7,331 nt of DNA. It comes from Oscillospiraceae bacterium. GTDB taxonomy: Bacteria; Bacillota; Clostridia; Oscillospirales; Ruminococcaceae. Position numbers and translations under genes: made by a program. Shown in pieces: positions 1 to 6,292 of the stretch. The notes below the pieces were generated by a model that ran no database searches, was not told the DNA's origin, and saw nothing but the letters and a program-made list of their open reading frames with translations. Position 1 is the stretch's first letter; each line of letters begins with the position of its first letter. The stretch is taken from contig CAAGEB010000156.1 of assembly GCA_900768705.1 (NCBI GenBank), forward strand, positions 1 through 7,331, given 5' to 3'.

Positions 1-240
1 AGGATGTTTTTGCCGTTGCCCCAGAAGCGCGGCAAGGATGCCGCGCAACAAAGGGCAACAGGCGCTAAGAGGGTTCGGGGAAAATAGAACAAACTGATTA
101 CCTTACAGTCGAAACGCAATACATTTTTCAATGTGCTGTTGGGAAAAAGCGGCTTGCCGCCCCCCGCATTGCGGCAGCTAAGTATGAAACAGGCTGTGTT
201 TCGGGAATATGAAAACAGCAAAATATTGAATTGTCGTAAC
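1..240. other. Left-edge region without a supported gene
   Basis: No reading frame here has a start with a convincing ribosome binding site. The plus frames close early (stops near 66-68, 85-87 and 94-96), so one of them could be the 3' end of a gene lying to the left, but none reads as a protein family I recognise. The stretch contains the nested stem-loop at 12-63 and a second GC-rich patch at 148-177 (GCCGC at 156-160 against GCGGC at 171-175). Its left half is richer in GC than the following AT-rich promoter region, so it may be an untranslated RNA, a repeat element or a gene end. Confidence 0.4.
12..63. other. Nested GC-rich stem-loop, possible structured RNA or repeat element
   Basis: The inner stem is a perfect 8-bp inverted repeat, GCGCGGCA (27-34) with TGCCGCGC (39-46), closed by the tetraloop AGGA. 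An outer stem pairs GTTGCCC (15-21) with GGGCAAC (53-59). It is extended by GCC (12-14) with GGC (61-63) across a bulged A at 60. That gives 18 base pairs in 52 nt with one small internal loop. No U-run follows, so it is not a standard intrinsic terminator. It could be the end of a noncoding RNA, a dispersed repeat, or chance structure in a coding end. The pairing is seen directly; the role is unknown. Confidence 0.45.
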
Positions 241-249
241 TATGCTTTC

Positions 250-278
250 TTGTATCACAGATATTTATATGCTACAAT
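250..278 (+). promoter_or_regulatory. Probable extended -10 promoter for the DUF6514-like gene
   Basis: A TGCTACAAT extended -10 (TACAAT at 273-278, TG at 270-271) lies 17 bp after a weak -35, TTGTAT (250-255). Transcription would begin near 285 and give a leader of about 44 nt before the ATG at 329. The -35 matches consensus at only three positions, so the call relies on the extended -10. Confidence 0.5.
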
Positions 279-328
279 ATAGTCACATTAAGATCGTGAT
301 TATCCGTAACATATCGGAGGTACAGAGT

Positions 329-532
329 ATGTGGCAAATTATTGAATCTACGGTATCGGCAGAGGACGGCAGTGAAACGGCAACTTTCGGAATTGAAAAC
401 GGAAATCTGCGGATTTATGATATCTGCACCAACCGCTGTGAGGTTGAGAGCTTTGTTCAAAGGCTGAACCGGGGAAACGCTTCTCCCATACACGCCTATG
501 ATCTGGTTGAGGATTTCCTTGCGGCTATTTGA
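329..532 (+). CDS. Small DUF6514-like protein
   Basis: This encodes a 67-residue acidic protein. The ATG at 329 is chosen because TCGGAGG (314-320) lies 8 nt upstream. An upstream ATG at 242 in the same frame has no ribosome binding site and would lie ahead of the likely promoter. The C-terminal part, with a Cys-Glu-Val-Glu stretch, an Asn-Arg-Gly turn and the segment SPIHAYDLVEDFL near residues 52-64, matches my memory of DUF6514, a family of short uncharacterised proteins in Clostridia. There is no signal peptide, membrane segment or evident catalytic motif, so it is probably cytoplasmic. It appears monocistronic: metE downstream has its own promoter, although no clear terminator separates them. 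Function unknown; the family assignment is from recall, not a search. Confidence 0.75.
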   Translation: MWQIIESTVSAEDGSETATFGIENGNLRIYDICTNRCEVESFVQRLNRGNASPIHAYDLVEDFLAAI

Positions 533-559
533 AAATCAAAATCGTAATTATTTCTGAAC

Positions 560-576
560 CATAGCCTGAAACTATG
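560..576. promoter_or_regulatory. MET-box-like LysR operator upstream of metE
   Basis: The 17-mer CATAGCCTGAAACTATG has 5-bp inverted arms (CATAG/CTATG) and contains the T-N11-A core typical of LysR-type sites (T562, A574). It matches 13 of 17 positions of the streptococcal MET-box as I recall it, TATAGTTTSAAACTATA, which is bound by MtaR/MetR. Its centre (568) lies about 66 bp upstream of the start expected from the -10 at 622-627, the usual place for the recognition site of a LysR activator. A gene for an MtaR-like regulator lies next to the operon (3847-4752). Binding is inferred. Confidence 0.7.
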
Positions 577-597
577 ACTAACCATAAAAAATAAGTG

Positions 598-627
598 TTA
601 CCAAACCTATCGAAATAGTGGTATAAT
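598..627 (+). promoter_or_regulatory. metEF promoter (extended -10)
   Basis: TGGTATAAT gives a consensus -10 (TATAAT, 622-627) with the extended TG at 619-620. A -35-like TTACCA (598-603, 4 of 6 matches) lies 18 bp upstream. The start is expected near 634, leaving a leader of about 54 nt, too short for a SAM-I riboswitch or T-box. The weak -35 would fit an activator-dependent promoter. The spacer holds a small dyad, CTAT-CGAA-ATAG (607-618), which could be a second regulator contact. Confidence 0.7.
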
Positions 628-641
628 ATATTCAAGACAAA

Positions 642-653
642 CGGGAATACCCG
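642..653 (+). other. Small hairpin in the metE leader
   Basis: CGGG (642-645) pairs with CCCG (650-653) around the loop AATA, roughly 8-20 nt into the predicted leader and well before the ribosome binding site (AGGAAAGG, 671-678). At four base pairs it may only stabilise the 5' end. It has no U-run and is not a terminator. Confidence 0.3.
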
Positions 654-687
654 CAAAACTTATCTGAAAAAGGAAAGGAAAACACTT

Positions 688-2961
688 ATGAAAACATCAA
701 TTATAGGCTACCCCAGAATAGGTTCGCTCAGAGAGCTTAAATTTGCTTCGGAAAAATACTTCCGCAGCGAAATATCTTCTTCGGAGCTTCTGGAAACCGC
801 AGAAACAATCAGACTGAACGGCTGGAATGTTCAGAAGGAAAAGGAAATTGATTTTATTCCCTCCAACGATTTTTCATTCTATGACAATGTGCTTGATACG
901 GCAGTGCTTCTCAATGCGGTTCCCGCAAGATACAATGCACTGAAGCTGCCCGAATTGGATACATATTTTGCAATGGCAAGAGGCTATCAGGGACCTAACG
1001 GCGATGTCAAGGCTCTTGCAATGAAAAAATGGTTTAATACCAACTATCATTATATAGTTCCCGAAATTGAAGACGAAACGGAAATAAAGCTGGTGGGAAC
1101 CAAGCCCTTTGACGAGTTCCTTGAAGCGCAGAAAGCGGGAGTAAAAACAAAGCCCGCAGTTATCGGAGCATTTACTTTCCTCAGACTTGCTCATTTCACC
1201 GGCAAGAAGAAAATCGGCGATTATGTGGACGCAGCGGCTGACGCATACTGTGAATATCTCTCAAAGTTCAACGGTCTGGGAGCAGAATGGGTTGAATTTG
1301 ACGAACCCTATCTTGTAAGAGATTTATCGGCGGAGGACATTGAGCTTTTCACTTATCTTTATAAGAAAATCCTCTCCGCAAAGGGCAATATCAAGGTGCT
1401 TCTCCAGACCTATTTCGGCGATGTTCGGGACTGCTACAAGGAGATAACCGGGCTTGCTTTTGACGGCGTAGGACTGGATTTTGTCGAGGGCAAAAAGAGC
1501 CTTGAGCTGGTGGAAGCAAACGGCTTCCCGAAGGATAAAATTCTCTTTGCGGGGGTTGTAAACGGCAAGAATATCTGGCGCAATCACTATGAAAAGACCC
1601 TGGAGCTGGTTTCAAAGCTGAAAAACAGCTGCGGAGAAATCGTACTTAATACCTCCTGCTCATTGCTCCATGTTCCCTATACTCTGAAAAACGAAACCAA
1701 GCTTCCCGAAGAGGTTAAAAAGCATTTTGCGTACGCAGAGGAAAAGCTGTCCGAGCTTTCCGATCTGAAAAAAATCCTGTCCTCCGACAAGCCTCTCGAA
1801 ACAGCAGAGTATGCCGCTAACCATACGCTTTGCACCGAGCAGAGAAGCGGACTTAATCAGGCTGTACGGGAAAGGGTTGCAAAGCTGGAGGATAAGGACT
1901 TTGTTCGTCTGCCTGCTTTTGCGGAGCGTGAGAAAATTCAGAAGGAGCGTTTTGGGCTGCCTCTGCTTCCCACCACCACAATCGGTTCCTTCCCGCAGAC
2001 TGCCGAGGTAAGAGCCAACAGAGCGGCTTTCAGAAACGGAAAAATCACCGAAGCGCAGTATGAGGAGTTCAACAAGAAGCAGATCGCCGAGTGCGTTGCA
2101 TTGCAGGAAAGAATTGGTCTGGATGTTCTTGTTCACGGCGAATTCGAGCGCAACGACATGGTGGAATACTTCGGCGAGTGCCTTGACGGATATGTGTTCA
2201 CCGAAAAGGCTTGGGTTCAGTCCTACGGAACACGCTGTGTAAAGCCTCCCGTTGTATGGGGTGATATTTCCCGTGCAAAGCCGATGACCGTAAAATGGTC
2301 CACCTACGCCCAGAGCCTGACCGACAAGCCGATGAAGGGTATGCTGACAGGTCCTGTGACAATACTCAACTGGTCTTTCCCCAGAGAGGATATTTCCCTG
2401 AAAGAAAGCGCATTCCAGATTGCCCTTGCAATCCGCGAGGAGGTTCTCGACCTTGAGGCAAACGGAATAAAGGTAATTCAGGTGGATGAAGCCGCTCTCC
2501 GTGAAAAGCTTCCTTTGAGAAAATCCGACTGGAAGAGCGATTATCTTGACTGGGCAATTCCCGCATTCAGACTGGTTCACAGCGGGGTAAAGCCCGAAAC
2601 CCAAATCCACACTCACATGTGTTACAGCGAATTTGCGGACATTATCACGGATATTGACAATATGGACGCAGATGTTATCACCTTTGAAGCAAGCCGTTCC
2701 GACCTTTCCATTCTCGATGTGCTTAAGGCGAATAATTTCCGTACCGAAGTTGGTCCCGGTGTTTACGACATTCACTCTCCCAGAGTTCCCTCAGCAGAGG
2801 AAATCAAGGACGCCCTTCACAAAATGTTGGGCAGAATTCCCAAGGAAAAGCTGTGGGTAAATCCGGACTGCGGACTGAAAACCAGAGGAAATGCGGAAAC
2901 CGTTCCCAGCCTTGAAAATCTTGTTCGGGCAGCAAAGGAAGTGCGCAGTGAAATTAAATGA
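688..2961 (+). CDS. metE: Cobalamin-independent methionine synthase (5-methyltetrahydropteroyltriglutamate--homocysteine methyltransferase)
   Basis: MetE transfers the methyl group of 5-methyl-tetrahydrofolate to homocysteine in the cytoplasm, the last step of methionine synthesis, without vitamin B12. The 757-residue product has the normal full length (about 750-760). The N-terminal half opens with the folate-barrel signature YPRIGSLRELK (residues 8-18). The C-terminal catalytic barrel begins near IGSFPQT (432-438). All four zinc ligands are visible: H643 and C645 in HTHMCYSEF, E667 in ITFEASRSD, and C728 in NPDCGLKTR. The VDEAALRE segment lies near 599-606. The ATG follows AGGAAAGG (671-678). 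It is the first gene of an operon with metF, which starts inside its last codons. Expression is probably set by the LysR operator at 560-576. The gene looks intact. Confidence 0.97.
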   Translation: MKTSIIGYPRIGSLRELKFASEKYFRSEISSSELLETAETIRLNGWNVQKEKEIDFIPSNDFSFYDNVLDTAVLLNAVPARYNALKLPELDTYFAMARGYQGPNGDVKALAMKKWFNTNYHYIVPEIEDETEIKLVGTKPFDEFLEAQKAGVKTKPAVIGAFTFLRLAHFTGKKKIGDYVDAAADAYCEYLSKFNGLGAEWVEFDEPYLVRDLSAEDIELFTYLYKKILSAKGNIKVLLQTYFGDVRDCYKEITGLAFDGVGLDFVEGKKSLELVEANGFPKDKILFAGVVNGKNIWRNHYEKTLELVSKLKNSCGEIVLNTSCSLLHVPYTLKNETKLPEEVKKHFAYAEEKLSELSDLKKILSSDKPLETAEYAANHTLCTEQRSGLNQAVRERVAKLEDKDFVRLPAFAEREKIQKERFGLPLLPTTTIGSFPQTAEVRANRAAFRNGKITEAQYEEFNKKQIAECVALQERIGLDVLVHGEFERNDMVEYFGECLDGYVFTEKAWVQSYGTRCVKPPVVWGDISRAKPMTVKWSTYAQSLTDKPMKGMLTGPVTILNWSFPREDISLKESAFQIALAIREEVLDLEANGIKVIQVDEAALREKLPLRKSDWKSDYLDWAIPAFRLVHSGVKPETQIHTHMCYSEFADIITDIDNMDADVITFEASRSDLSILDVLKANNFRTEVGPGVYDIHSPRVPSAEEIKDALHKMLGRIPKEKLWVNPDCGLKTRGNAETVPSLENLVRAAKEVRSEIK

Positions 2962-3811
2962 GCTTTTCGGGAAGAAAACGGTGATGTCCTTTGAGATTTT
3001 TCCGCCCAAGCCCACAGACAGCGAGAGTACTATCTATGAAACTCTTGACGGTCTGAAAAATCTCCGTCCCGACTTTATCAGCGTAACCTACGGCGCAAGC
3101 GGCGGGTCAAACTGCTCCAAAACACTGGAAATCGCTTCGGCGGTGAAGAACAGGTACAAGGTGGAGAGCGTTGCCCATCTGCCCTGCATTAATCTTTCCC
3201 GGAAAAATGTTCTGGAAATAATCCGAGGACTGGAGGAAAACGGCATTGAGAATATACTTGCGCTGAGGGGAGATATTTCCTCGGATACCCAACCCGGCGG
3301 AGAGTTTTTTCACGCCAACGAGCTGATTGAATTCATTCGTGAAAACGGTGATTTCAACATTATCGCCGCCTGCTATCCCGAGGGACACCCGGAAAGCAAG
3401 GGTCTTATCGACGATATACGCAACACCAAGCGCAAGGTGGATTCGGGAGCCAGTCATCTGATAACTCAGCTTTTTCTGGACAACGACTATTTTTATACAT
3501 TCCGAGAGCGTTCCGTTCTTGCGGGGATAGATGTGCCGATTGAAGCGGGAATTATGCCGGTTACAAACAAGGCGCAGATTCAGCGTATGGTTAAGCTTTG
3601 CGGAATAGATCTTCCGAAAAAGTTTGTGAGAATGATTGAAAAATACGGAGACAATCCCACCGCAATGCGGGACGCAGGAATTGCCTACGCCGTTGACCAG
3701 ATAGTTGATCTGATTTCACAGGGAGTGGAGGGAATTCATCTCTACACAATGAACAAGCCATACGTGGCGCAGAAAATCTGCGAGGCGGTCTCGGGACTGC
3801 TGACAGTATAA
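2948..3811 (+). CDS. metF: Methylenetetrahydrofolate reductase
   Basis: MetF is a flavoprotein that reduces 5,10-methylene-tetrahydrofolate to 5-methyl-tetrahydrofolate, the methyl donor used by MetE. The start is taken as GTG 2948, giving 287 residues beginning MKLNELFGKKTV, a normal bacterial length without the eukaryotic regulatory domain. AAAGGAA (2934-2940) lies 7 nt upstream. An ATG at 2984 would cut off the usual N-terminal segment. Family motifs run in order: FEIFPPK with the conserved acid E16, SVTYGASGG, HLPCI, LALRGD with D109, CYPEGHPES, and SHLITQLF with Q174, then PIEAGIMPV. The gene overlaps the end of metE by 14 nt in another frame, suggesting translational coupling. It ends directly at a terminator hairpin, so metEF is probably a two-gene operon. 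Confidence 0.95.
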   Translation: MKLNELFGKKTVMSFEIFPPKPTDSESTIYETLDGLKNLRPDFISVTYGASGGSNCSKTLEIASAVKNRYKVESVAHLPCINLSRKNVLEIIRGLEENGIENILALRGDISSDTQPGGEFFHANELIEFIRENGDFNIIAACYPEGHPESKGLIDDIRNTKRKVDSGASHLITQLFLDNDYFYTFRERSVLAGIDVPIEAGIMPVTNKAQIQRMVKLCGIDLPKKFVRMIEKYGDNPTAMRDAGIAYAVDQIVDLISQGVEGIHLYTMNKPYVAQKICEAVSGLLTV

Positions 3812-3848
3812 AACTATCCCCGGACAGAAATGCCCGGGGAATAGTTTT
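3810..3848. terminator. Bidirectional terminator shared by metF and the LysR gene
   Basis: AAAACTAT plus CCCCGG (3810-3823) pairs with CCGGGG (3834-3839) and ATAGTTTT (3841-3848), with one bulged A at 3840 and a 10-nt loop. The GC core flanked by A-tract and T-tract arms works in both directions. The metF stop (3809-3811) and the LysR stop (3847-3849) both lie in its base, so the whole 35-bp gap between the convergent genes is this hairpin. Confidence 0.88.
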
Positions 3849-4752
3849 AGTATTCATCAATAAGCCTTTTCAGCTCTTCTATGTAGCTCACGGCGAAATT
3901 GCTCAGCGAGGCTTTTTCGTGCCGAATATATCCCACATTCATTTTCTCGGCGGTTTTAAGCGGGACGGCGATTATGTTGTCGCCGTTGAGATCGCTGTTC
4001 AGCACGCCTGTGCATATAGTGTAGCCGTTCAGACCGATAAGCAGATTGAAAAGGGTTGCTCTGTCGCTGACATGGATTATTTTCTTGTGGGGGACGGTGC
4101 TGAGTATTTCCTCCGAGAAATAGAAGGAGTTGTATTCGCCCTGCTCAAACGCCAGACAAGGATAATTTTCCAGCTCGTCAAGAGTGATTATTTCGTTTCC
4201 CGAAAGCGGGTGAGTGCTGCTGATAAAAACATGGGGGTCTGCGGTGAATAGGGAAGTAAACACCAGATGATTTTCTTTCAGCAGCTTCATAATTACCTTT
4301 TCGTTGAAGTCGCTGAGATAGAGTATTCCCAACTCGCTGCGGAAGCTTCTTACATCCTCGATAATTTCATGGGTGCGGGTTTCACGGAGAGTGAATTCGT
4401 ATTCGTCGGTGTTCAGCTTTGAGATTATATTCACAAAGGCGTTGACGGAAAAGGAATAGTGCTGTGTGGAAACGGAGCAGAGCTGCTTTGAGGGCTTTTT
4501 ATTCAGATAACGCTGCTCCATAAGCTCCGCCTGTTCAACTACCTGTCTTGCGTAGGAAAGAAATTCCGAGCCGTCGGTTGTGAGAGTGATACCCTTTGCG
4601 GAACGCTGGAATATCTCTATGCCTATCTCCTTTTCAATGTCCTTGACGGCGTTGGAAAGACTGGGCTGTGAGATAAAAAGCTGCTTGGCGGCTTCGGTAA
4701 TCGAACCGCACCGCACAATTGCAATTATATATTTCATCTGCTGTATAGTCAT
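3847..4752 (-). CDS. LysR-type transcriptional regulator, MtaR/CpsY/MetR type
   Basis: This encodes a 301-residue DNA-binding regulator, the usual LysR length. The winged helix-turn-helix spans about residues 3-60, with the helix pair around AAKQLF and SQPSLSNAVKDIEKEIG (28-44) and the wing KGITLTTDG (53-61). A linker helix follows to about 85, then the effector-binding domain to the C-terminus. Segments such as SVSTQHYSF (93-101) and LRETRTHEIIEDVRSF resemble the streptococcal MtaR/CpsY/MetR proteins that regulate methionine uptake and synthesis. The ATG at 4752 is preceded by GGGAGA (4761-4766 on this strand) with 8 nt spacing and by a strong promoter. It converges on metEF, and a MET-box-like palindrome precedes metE. 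I infer it activates metEF, perhaps sensing homocysteine or a related metabolite; the effector cannot be read from the sequence. Confidence 0.9.
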   Translation of the reverse strand: MTIQQMKYIIAIVRCGSITEAAKQLFISQPSLSNAVKDIEKEIGIEIFQRSAKGITLTTDGSEFLSYARQVVEQAELMEQRYLNKKPSKQLCSVSTQHYSFSVNAFVNIISKLNTDEYEFTLRETRTHEIIEDVRSFRSELGILYLSDFNEKVIMKLLKENHLVFTSLFTADPHVFISSTHPLSGNEIITLDELENYPCLAFEQGEYNSFYFSEEILSTVPHKKIIHVSDRATLFNLLIGLNGYTICTGVLNSDLNGDNIIAVPLKTAEKMNVGYIRHEKASLSNFAVSYIEELKRLIDEY

Positions 4753-4784
4753 TTTTCTGTTCTCCCGATTTTATTATCAGTGTT

Positions 4785-4813
4785 ATTATAGCATTAAAAT
4801 AATCACAAGTCAA
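4785..4813 (-). promoter_or_regulatory. Promoter of the LysR gene
   Basis: Read on the minus strand: TTGACT (4813-4808), a 17-bp spacer, then TATAAT (4790-4785) with an extended TG one base before it. Transcription would start near 4779, giving a leader of about 26 nt. An AAACTAT heptamer, equal to one MET-box arm, overlaps the upstream edge of the -35 (4819-4813). It has no good partner arm, so autoregulation is only a possibility. Confidence 0.82.
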
Positions 4814-4847
4814 TAGTTTACGGATTTGGCTTTTATTTTTAATTGTC

Positions 4848-4877
4848 TTGACTTTGATACAATTGTTTGTGTATAAT
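4848..4877 (+). promoter_or_regulatory. Promoter of the metallo-beta-lactamase lipoprotein gene
   Basis: TTGACT (4848-4853), an 18-bp spacer and TATAAT (4872-4877) form a sigma-A type promoter, divergent from the LysR promoter with about 34 bp between the two -35 boxes. The start would fall near 4884, almost at the ribosome binding site (4887-4892), so the leader is very short. Confidence 0.75.
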
Positions 4878-4899
4878 TAAAGCAAAGGGGGGAATTGCT

Positions 4900-6138
4900 G
4901 TGAAAGAAAAAATCCTTTTGCTTTTGATTGCGGTATGCACGGCGGTGATATTTTCCGGCTGTGAATATGAATTTCCCGCTTTTCCCATTACAGACAACTC
5001 GGAAATCGGGGAAACCTCTCCGGACACGGAAACCGAAATATCCGATACCCTCATATCGGAAACCGACAGCGATTACGGAGAAGGCGTTGTCCCGTCCTCG
5101 GAGGATTTTCCGCAGACGGAAATCCCGGAAAAAACCGAAATAATGAAGGTTCATTTTCTTGATGTGGGTCAGGCGGACAGCACCTTTATCGAGCTTCCCG
5201 ACGGCAGAACAATGCTTATTGACGCAGGTACAAAGGAAGCCGCCGACGGAATTGTCACCTATATTTTCGAGCAGGGCTATGACAGACTGGATTATGTGAT
5301 TGCCACCCACGCCCACGACGACCATATCGGCGGAATGACGGAGGTGCTGAATAATTTCTCAGTCGGTAAATTTTTTACCACCGCTTATGCGGACTCCGAA
5401 AGTCACAGCGAAGCACTTGCCGCCGCCGAAGAAAGCGGAGGAGAAATATGCCGTGTTCAGGCGGGGGAGATAATAATTGACAAGGAAAATTTGCTGGCGG
5501 AGGTTTCCGCTCCCAAGGAATTTGATGAGGAAAATACCAACAACAATTCAATTGTTATCAGTCTTACCTACGGGGAGAGCAGATTTGTTTTTGCGGGAGA
5601 TGCGGAAAAATCGGAGGAGGACGGAATATGGAGCAATATCAAGTGCGATGTCCTGAAAGTGGGACATCACGGTTCATCCACTTCCACCTCGGCAAACTTT
5701 CTCAAGAAAACCGAACCTCGTTTTGCGGTTATTTCCGCAGGACTGAACAATTCCTACGGTCATCCATCGGAAAGCGTGCTGAAACGGCTTTATGAGCGGA
5801 ATATCGGTATTTTCAGAACCGATCTTATGGGAACTGTTGTTTTCACTTCGGACGGCAGTGACATTTCCGTGAATAAAACGCCATGGGAATATGTTCCCGC
5901 TGCGGAATTACCGGAAACGGAAAGCGATATTCAGCCGGAGAATTCCAACGGCGGCGAAGTGGGGGAAAATTCGGAGTATTCCACAGGTTATGTACTGAAT
6001 ACCAAAACAGGGCGTATTCATTCTCCCCGCTGTCCTGCGGTGAAGGATATAAAGGAAAAGAATAAAGCCTACACCGATGATTACCGCCAAGCGATTGAAA
6101 ACGGTTATGTTCCCTGCGGAATTTGCGGCGGCAGGTAA
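4900..6138 (+). CDS. ComEC-like metallo-beta-lactamase lipoprotein with C-terminal His/Cys module
   Basis: This is a predicted surface lipoprotein of 412 residues. GTG 4900 is chosen because a six-G Shine-Dalgarno (4887-4892) lies 7 nt upstream and it places a lipoprotein signal at the N-terminus; an upstream TTG would overlap the promoter. The hydrophobic stretch 5-18 ends in FSGC, with C21 as the likely lipidated cysteine. An acidic Ser/Thr-rich linker follows (about 22-80). The metallo-beta-lactamase domain (about 82-325) starts MKVHFLDVGQADS. It shows D108, the metal motif HAHDDH (137-142), D234 in FAGDAE, GHHGSS (H256/H257) and GHPS (H288), the pattern of the ComEC/Rec2 C-terminal domain. 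A second acidic linker leads to an Ada-like module with H374, C378, C406 and C409 as possible metal ligands. It may be an extracellular nuclease or phosphodiesterase; the substrate is unknown. Confidence 0.88.
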   Translation: MKEKILLLLIAVCTAVIFSGCEYEFPAFPITDNSEIGETSPDTETEISDTLISETDSDYGEGVVPSSEDFPQTEIPEKTEIMKVHFLDVGQADSTFIELPDGRTMLIDAGTKEAADGIVTYIFEQGYDRLDYVIATHAHDDHIGGMTEVLNNFSVGKFFTTAYADSESHSEALAAAEESGGEICRVQAGEIIIDKENLLAEVSAPKEFDEENTNNNSIVISLTYGESRFVFAGDAEKSEEDGIWSNIKCDVLKVGHHGSSTSTSANFLKKTEPRFAVISAGLNNSYGHPSESVLKRLYERNIGIFRTDLMGTVVFTSDGSDISVNKTPWEYVPAAELPETESDIQPENSNGGEVGENSEYSTGYVLNTKTGRIHSPRCPAVKDIKEKNKAYTDDYRQAIENGYVPCGICGGR

Positions 6139-6193
6139 TTTGGGGCAATATCGGTCAATTTTGGAGTTGCGGCTGTCAATGTGGAAGTGTTAA

Positions 6194-6212
6194 TTTTACA
6201 TATACTGTAAAA
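6194..6212. promoter_or_regulatory. Inverted repeat upstream of the Rpn promoter
   Basis: TTTTACA (6194-6200) and TGTAAAA (6206-6212) are perfect 7-bp arms around TATAC. The repeat ends 14 bp before the -35 of the Rpn gene. It is too AT-rich and lacks a U-run to be a good terminator for the lipoprotein gene, so a protein-binding site is the better guess. No regulator is identified. Confidence 0.4.
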
Positions 6213-6226
6213 ATCGCATATATCCC

Positions 6227-6255
6227 TTGACAATGGGAATAACGCATTGTATAAT
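6227..6255 (+). promoter_or_regulatory. Consensus sigma-A promoter of the Rpn gene
   Basis: TTGACA (6227-6232) and TATAAT (6250-6255) both match consensus exactly, with the ideal 17-bp spacer. Transcription should begin near 6262 and give a leader of about 31 nt. Such a strong promoter is notable for a nuclease gene and suggests control by a repressor or after transcription. Confidence 0.9.
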
Positions 6256-6292
6256 ATAATTAAGAAAGACTTTCTGTGAGGGGAGGAGCGTT

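Noticed and set aside
148..177. Intrinsic terminator in the GC-rich patch at the left side
   Set aside because: On the plus strand no U-run follows. On the minus strand a short GCGG-CAAG-CCGC hairpin is followed by five T, but no minus-strand gene feeds it.
272..493. Minus-strand frame opposite the small DUF6514-like gene
   Set aside because: It has no ribosome binding site or motif, while the plus-strand gene has a promoter, Shine-Dalgarno and a family-like sequence.
634..687. SAM riboswitch or T-box leader before metE
   Set aside because: The leader is only about 54 nt with one 4-bp hairpin. No S-box or T-box conserved sequences are present.
1660..2775. Long minus-strand open frame (371 codons) opposite metE
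   Set aside because: It lies wholly within the well-supported metE gene. It has no recognisable motif or promoter and is explained by codon bias leaving the antisense frame open.
4813..4819. Second MET-box in the LysR gene promoter
   Set aside because: Only one heptamer arm (ATAGTTT) is present and the opposite arm does not match, so it is a half-site at best.
4810..5325. Minus-strand frame of 171 codons across the start of the lipoprotein gene
   Set aside because: It overlaps the divergent promoters and the conserved metallo-beta-lactamase coding region, and has no family signature.
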